From contig DFLT01000014.1 in NCBI GenBank assembly GCA_002375465.1, positions 124,001 to 188,000 on the forward strand: a stretch of DNA of 64,000 bases, in the 5' to 3' direction. This document shows, in pieces, positions 60,456 through 64,000 of this stretch. Every line of letters begins with the position of its first letter. The stretch's first letter is position 1. This stretch comes from Alphaproteobacteria bacterium UBA3612. GTDB lineage: Bacteria; Pseudomonadota; Alphaproteobacteria; Sphingomonadales; Sphingomonadaceae. Made by a program: the position numbers and the translations under genes. The notes below the pieces were generated by a model. The model had not been told where the DNA came from. It saw nothing but the letters and a program-made list of their open reading frames with translations, and searched no databases.

Positions 60456-62570
60456 ATGCGGTTCGAGCAGGAGACCGTCACTCTCGCCATGCAACGGACG
60501 CCCGTCTTTCTGTATTCAGCGCGCTATCGCCGCGAAGCGACCAGCGCGATCGCGGGAACGGGCCGTGAGGTGATTTCCTGCGGGTCCACCGAAAATCCCG
60601 GCCGCAGCTATCGGACATCACGAGCTTTCATTGCCGTGGTGGATGCACGCGGGGCGCTTGCGACGGGTCTGGAGGCCACGCGCTCGCTGTCAGGACATGT
60701 CGGTGAACGGCGGGGCGGCCTGCTCGTCCTTTTGTCGCGCAAGGACGCTGCTGCACTGCCCGATGTATATGAGGCGGGCGCCACCCATTATTTGGTCAGC
60801 CCGTTTGGCGCTGACCAACTTGGCACCGCGTTGAAATTCGTCGAGCGGTCCATACGGCGCATGCGGGCGAGCGGGACCGAGGCGGCGGTGGCCGAGGCAC
60901 AGGCGAATTTATCTCTCTCCCCAAGCTGGAGATGGGAACGGGGCAAGTGCGATATCGAAATATCCGCAGACCTTGCGCAGATGATCGGCATTTCCCGCTC
61001 GGAAACGCGGCTGGATGTCGACGCGGCGCTGGGGATGCTGGCCAGCCGAGAGCGCGTGCATGTGCGAAATTCCATGGAATCATTGCTCGCGGCCGGCATT
61101 TCTGGCGAAGTCTCGCATAGGATCCTTGTGGAGGGCGAGGCCCATCGCATCATTCATCACGTTCGGACATTGACGAACGAGGGGGGCACGGTCACCGGGC
61201 TTGCCGCCACCGTCGAGGACATCGATGCCACGGCGGCGCAGCAGCGGCTTTCTATCCATTATGATTCGCTGACTGGACTCTCCAGCCTGACCCACGTCCG
61301 CGCGCGGCTGAACGAAGCGCTGACACATGCGGACAGCTACGATCCTGCGGCGATTGCGATTTTGCTGGGTGTTTCGCGCCTGGATCAGGTGAATGCGGCC
61401 TATGGGCGCGTGGTCGCCGACGCGCTTTTGCAGGCGGTCGCGCGTCGCCTTACCCGCATCATGGAGGAGAGCGCACTGCCCAATGCGATCACCGCAAGAT
61501 TGGGCGGGGCAGAATTCGCCATCGTGGCTTTCGGGCCTGTCATGTTGAATCAAGCGGTCTTTCTAAGTCAGTCTATTGCCAAACTCTTTTCCAGGCCTTT
61601 TGTCATTGAGGGGCGCGTTATCCACGTCGCCTGCCGTATTGGCATTGCCGCCGCCGATCGCGGTGTACAGCGCGCGGATGAACTCCTTCATCGCGCCAGT
61701 TCTGCGCTTGCCGGTGCCCGCGACGCCGACCCGAACAGCTTCCAGGTCTATCTGACCGGGCGGGAAGACGATCCGGCGCGTCTTGCAAGCCTGGAGCAGG
61801 TTGTGCGAGATGCCGCGCGGGATGGCGAGCTCGACATTCGCTACCAGCCTCAGGTCGACGCGCTCGAAGGACGGATTTCGGGCGTCGAGGCATTGGTGCG
61901 GCTGGATCATCCGATCTACGGCCTGCTGCCGGCCGAAACATTGCTAGCGACAGCAGAACGGGCTGAATTTGGCGTGGAACTGGGGCGCAATATCATGCGC
62001 CAGGCCTGCCGGGAGGCGGCGGCATGGCCTGAGGAGTTGGGGGATATTCGTCTGTCCGTCAATGTCACCGCCGCGGACATGCGGGGCACCGACTTCGTTC
62101 CAAACCTGATCGAGATCCTGAACGAGACGGGATTTCCCGCTGAGCGGCTGACATTGGAAATTACCGAAGGCGGGCTGGTCGAAAACCTTGAGCGTACGGC
62201 CCACATGCTTTCGGGTCTGCGTGCCCGCCACATTCGCATTGCCATTGACGATTTCGGCACCGGCTATTCATCGCTGGCCTATTTGAAATCGCTTCCCCTC
62301 GACTATTTGAAGATCGATAAAACGATCGCTGCGGATATTGAGGGCGAAGTGCGCGACAAGATCATCGTGCGCGGGGTTGTCGACATGGCCCGCTCCCTTG
62401 GCATGACGGTCATCGCAGAGGGGGTAGAAACACAGGCGCAGCTGGACCTTCTCGTGCGCGAGGGCTGTAACTGGTACCAAGGCTATCTGTGCTCCGAGGC
62501 GCTTTCTTCCGAAAATCTGCAAAGCTTTGTGAAGGTCTGGAACCACGCAGGCGAGTTGGAACACGCCTGA
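60456..62570 (+). CDS. c-di-GMP phosphodiesterase: pseudo-receiver, PAS-like, degenerate GGDEF, intact EAL
   Basis: 704 residues from ATG 60456. An N-terminal receiver-like fold (about 20-135; GLLVLLSRKD, AGATHYLVSPFGADQL) lacks the phospho-accepting Asp pocket I would expect. A PAS-like region follows (about 155-258). The GGDEF domain carries GGAEF (350-354), so cyclase activity is unlikely; it might bind GTP. The EAL domain has EALVR (478-482), LSVNVTAADM, LEITEGG, IDDFGTGYSSL, KIDK and AEGVET, so phosphodiesterase activity is expected. No membrane helix is seen. A six-base inverted repeat GGAACG/CGTTCC lies just upstream of the start. Confidence 0.9.
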   Translation: MRFEQETVTLAMQRTPVFLYSARYRREATSAIAGTGREVISCGSTENPGRSYRTSRAFIAVVDARGALATGLEATRSLSGHVGERRGGLLVLLSRKDAAALPDVYEAGATHYLVSPFGADQLGTALKFVERSIRRMRASGTEAAVAEAQANLSLSPSWRWERGKCDIEISADLAQMIGISRSETRLDVDAALGMLASRERVHVRNSMESLLAAGISGEVSHRILVEGEAHRIIHHVRTLTNEGGTVTGLAATVEDIDATAAQQRLSIHYDSLTGLSSLTHVRARLNEALTHADSYDPAAIAILLGVSRLDQVNAAYGRVVADALLQAVARRLTRIMEESALPNAITARLGGAEFAIVAFGPVMLNQAVFLSQSIAKLFSRPFVIEGRVIHVACRIGIAAADRGVQRADELLHRASSALAGARDADPNSFQVYLTGREDDPARLASLEQVVRDAARDGELDIRYQPQVDALEGRISGVEALVRLDHPIYGLLPAETLLATAERAEFGVELGRNIMRQACREAAAWPEELGDIRLSVNVTAADMRGTDFVPNLIEILNETGFPAERLTLEITEGGLVENLERTAHMLSGLRARHIRIAIDDFGTGYSSLAYLKSLPLDYLKIDKTIAADIEGEVRDKIIVRGVVDMARSLGMTVIAEGVETQAQLDLLVREGCNWYQGYLCSEALSSENLQSFVKVWNHAGELEHA

Positions 62571-62718
62571 TCTTAGGGATAGCCATGCTCATCCATCCCA
62601 CACGGCGTCTTGACGTCATAGGCGGATTGGTCCCCCGCCCGCCGATATTAACCCTCCTGCAAGTCCATCTGTTCTAGGAATCTCTCGAACTGCTGCTCGA
62701 ACATCGGGGTCGACCGGG

Positions 62719-64000
62719 ATGAACAGGCTTGGAAACATGAAGACCTCCCTGGTCGATTGGCTGCGGCGGCGAACGGGCAACTGGCCCATAACGAAGAAAG
62801 TTCTGGCAGCGTTCGGCGGCGTGGCTATCGCCGGCAGCGCGGCAGCCTTGCTGATCGGCATTGGCGTTGTGATGATGGCCGACGCAGCCCGCTCGGCGCG
62901 CATGATCGCGAAGACAGCACAGGCGGTGACCGCTGCAGAGGCGGCGGTAGGAAGCGCACAAAGCAGCATCAAGGATTATGTCATCGCGCCCGGTGATGCT
63001 CCCGAAAGGAAGGTGCGTGGTCAGATCGCGAAAGGCCGAGCCGCCCTGGAACGCGCAGCCGCCAATATTGAGGAAACCGACTTTATTCATGCCAATCAGG
63101 CGATGGACGGACGTCTTGATGCGCTGGAGGCGAATTTCGCGCGCATCGTGAGCGCGCAGGAAAATATTGAAGCAGGGGCAGGGGCCACGCTTGATGAACT
63201 GACGCCCACCCTCGACGAGCAATTCGAAACGATGATCGAGGAGACCTTCCGCACGGGCAGTTTAGTGGCGGCAAGATCGACAGCTCAGGCGCTTCGTGAT
63301 TATTCAGCCGCGCGGCACCAAGTCGATACTTTCCGCCTTACGGGCAGCAATTCTGCGGCGGAGGCCGCGCGCCTGGATCTGAGACGCTTGGACCAGTCGA
63401 TGGACGGCCTGGTGACCGCCGTTGCCGGAACGGCAATGAGCCAGGCCGCCGATCAACTCGCCCGGAACGTGGGCCAATACCAGCGTGCGTTTGGGCAGGT
63501 GGATCAGTTGACCCATGCGCGCAACGCCAGCGTCGCGGAACTGGTCGGCGAGTTGGGGCCAGCTTTCGAAGCGGACGGCGAGGATCTGAGACGGACAATT
63601 TCCGAAATGTCGGGCCGGTCAATCGCCTCGGTCCGGGGACTTCTCAACCTACTGCTCATGATCCTGGGCACCGTTCTGATTGTCGGCCTGTTTTCCGTGA
63701 TCATTGCATGGTTGGTCAGCAGGGAACTGATCGCCGCGCCGATAGAAAATATGGCCAATCTGATGCAGCGACTGGCTGCCGGTGAGCGAGACGTCATCGT
63801 GACACGAATGGATCGCAAGGACGAGATCGGCGATATGGCGCGTGCGATTCTGGTGTTTGACGAAAATGCGCGCGAGGTCGCAGCGCAACGCGCCGCCGCC
63901 GATGATGCCCAGAAGCGCGAAGCGCAGGCCAAGCGCCTACGCGAGGAGGAACGGCAAGCGGAACGCCTGCTCGCTGAGGCCGAAAAACGCAAGGCTTTGT
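62719..64000 (+). CDS. Methyl-accepting chemotaxis protein (5' part)
   Basis: Open to the window edge (427 codons and one base). ATG 62719; ATG 62737 is in frame and possible. First membrane helix at about 29-52 (LAAFGGVAIAGSAAALLIGIGVV), a helical periplasmic sensor region (about 55-315), second helix at about 313-336 (LLNLLLMILGTVLIVGLFSVIIAW), then a HAMP domain (about 338-390; PIENMANLMQRLAAGERDV, RKDEIGDMARAILVF) and the beginning of a coiled coil. The signalling domain is beyond the window. Confidence 0.9.
   Translation, partial: MNRLGNMKTSLVDWLRRRTGNWPITKKVLAAFGGVAIAGSAAALLIGIGVVMMADAARSARMIAKTAQAVTAAEAAVGSAQSSIKDYVIAPGDAPERKVRGQIAKGRAALERAAANIEETDFIHANQAMDGRLDALEANFARIVSAQENIEAGAGATLDELTPTLDEQFETMIEETFRTGSLVAARSTAQALRDYSAARHQVDTFRLTGSNSAAEAARLDLRRLDQSMDGLVTAVAGTAMSQAADQLARNVGQYQRAFGQVDQLTHARNASVAELVGELGPAFEADGEDLRRTISEMSGRSIASVRGLLNLLLMILGTVLIVGLFSVIIAWLVSRELIAAPIENMANLMQRLAAGERDVIVTRMDRKDEIGDMARAILVFDENAREVAAQRAAADDAQKREAQAKRLREEERQAERLLAEAEKRKAL

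Noticed and set aside
1..64000. Search for CRISPR arrays, insertion sequences, prophage and toxin-antitoxin modules
   Set aside because: No regularly spaced repeats, transposase motifs, integrase or phage structural genes were seen; RatA is named after a toxin but is COQ10-like here without an antitoxin partner.

Overview
The window is chromosomal, GC-rich (estimated by eye at a little over 60 percent) and densely coded. It comes from an alphaproteobacterium, most likely of the order Sphingomonadales. The evidence is the dusB(nifR3)-ntrB-ntrC operon, a fused IspDF, TrmFO, the CpdR response regulator beside an N-formylglutamate amidohydrolase, an acpP-fabF-mltG cluster, a SapC-family protein, and a bamA-skp pair that is not followed by lpxD/fabZ/lpxA. 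I cannot fix the genus. I see no insertion sequence, prophage, integron or CRISPR array.

Layout. 0-6 kb: 3' part of bamA, skp, a small unknown gene, divergent glpD/glpK and two very small genes missed by common length cut-offs. 6-18 kb: tRNA-Ala, a lone glycosyltransferase, trmFO, the tatD-MBL-protease operon, putA, maoC/thiolase, a flavin-reductase-like stress protein and a dipeptide epimerase. 18-28 kb: a surface locus. A PilZ gene precedes a tightly coupled run of a type I secretion outer-membrane factor with an AMIN-like N-terminus, the ABC transporter, the HlyD adaptor, kdsB and kdsA. A KpsT-like ATPase, a Wza/KpsD-like export lipoprotein and a WalW-like deacetylase follow. 28-45 kb: mainly housekeeping genes with three tRNAs (tRNA-CAU just before 28 kb, Arg, Val): ratA/pncC, ispDF, dusB-ntrBC, an SDR, acpP-fabF-mltG, a marR-NlpC/P60 pair beside leucyl aminopeptidase, sapC, cytochrome b561, hutG-like/cpdR and a degenerate 6-phosphogluconolactonase homologue.

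45-57 kb is the least ordinary part. It holds a 791-residue two-TM coiled-coil protein, a free Hpt protein, a protein that looks like a nucleotidyltransferase/CDP-alcohol phosphotransferase fusion with both active sites lost, a Wzi-like outer-membrane protein, a DUF2336-like protein coupled to a histidine kinase whose phospho-accepting His is replaced, two nucleotidyltransferases, a HIT protein, an intact CDP-alcohol phosphotransferase and a Wzx-like flippase. I read this as a candidate pathway that activates a phospho-alcohol with CTP and transfers it to a membrane acceptor linked to surface glycan. 57-64 kb: an isolated sdhB, tRNA-Asn, nadK-moaA, a pseudo-receiver/PAS/GGDEF/EAL phosphodiesterase and the 5' part of a chemoreceptor.

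Taken together, two separate blocks (18-28 kb and 48-57 kb) serve the cell surface. The coincidence of Kdo synthesis genes with capsule-type export genes, and the absence of lipid A genes after skp, fit an organism that uses Kdo for capsule rather than for LPS. That reading is inference. Several starts are uncertain and are discussed per gene.
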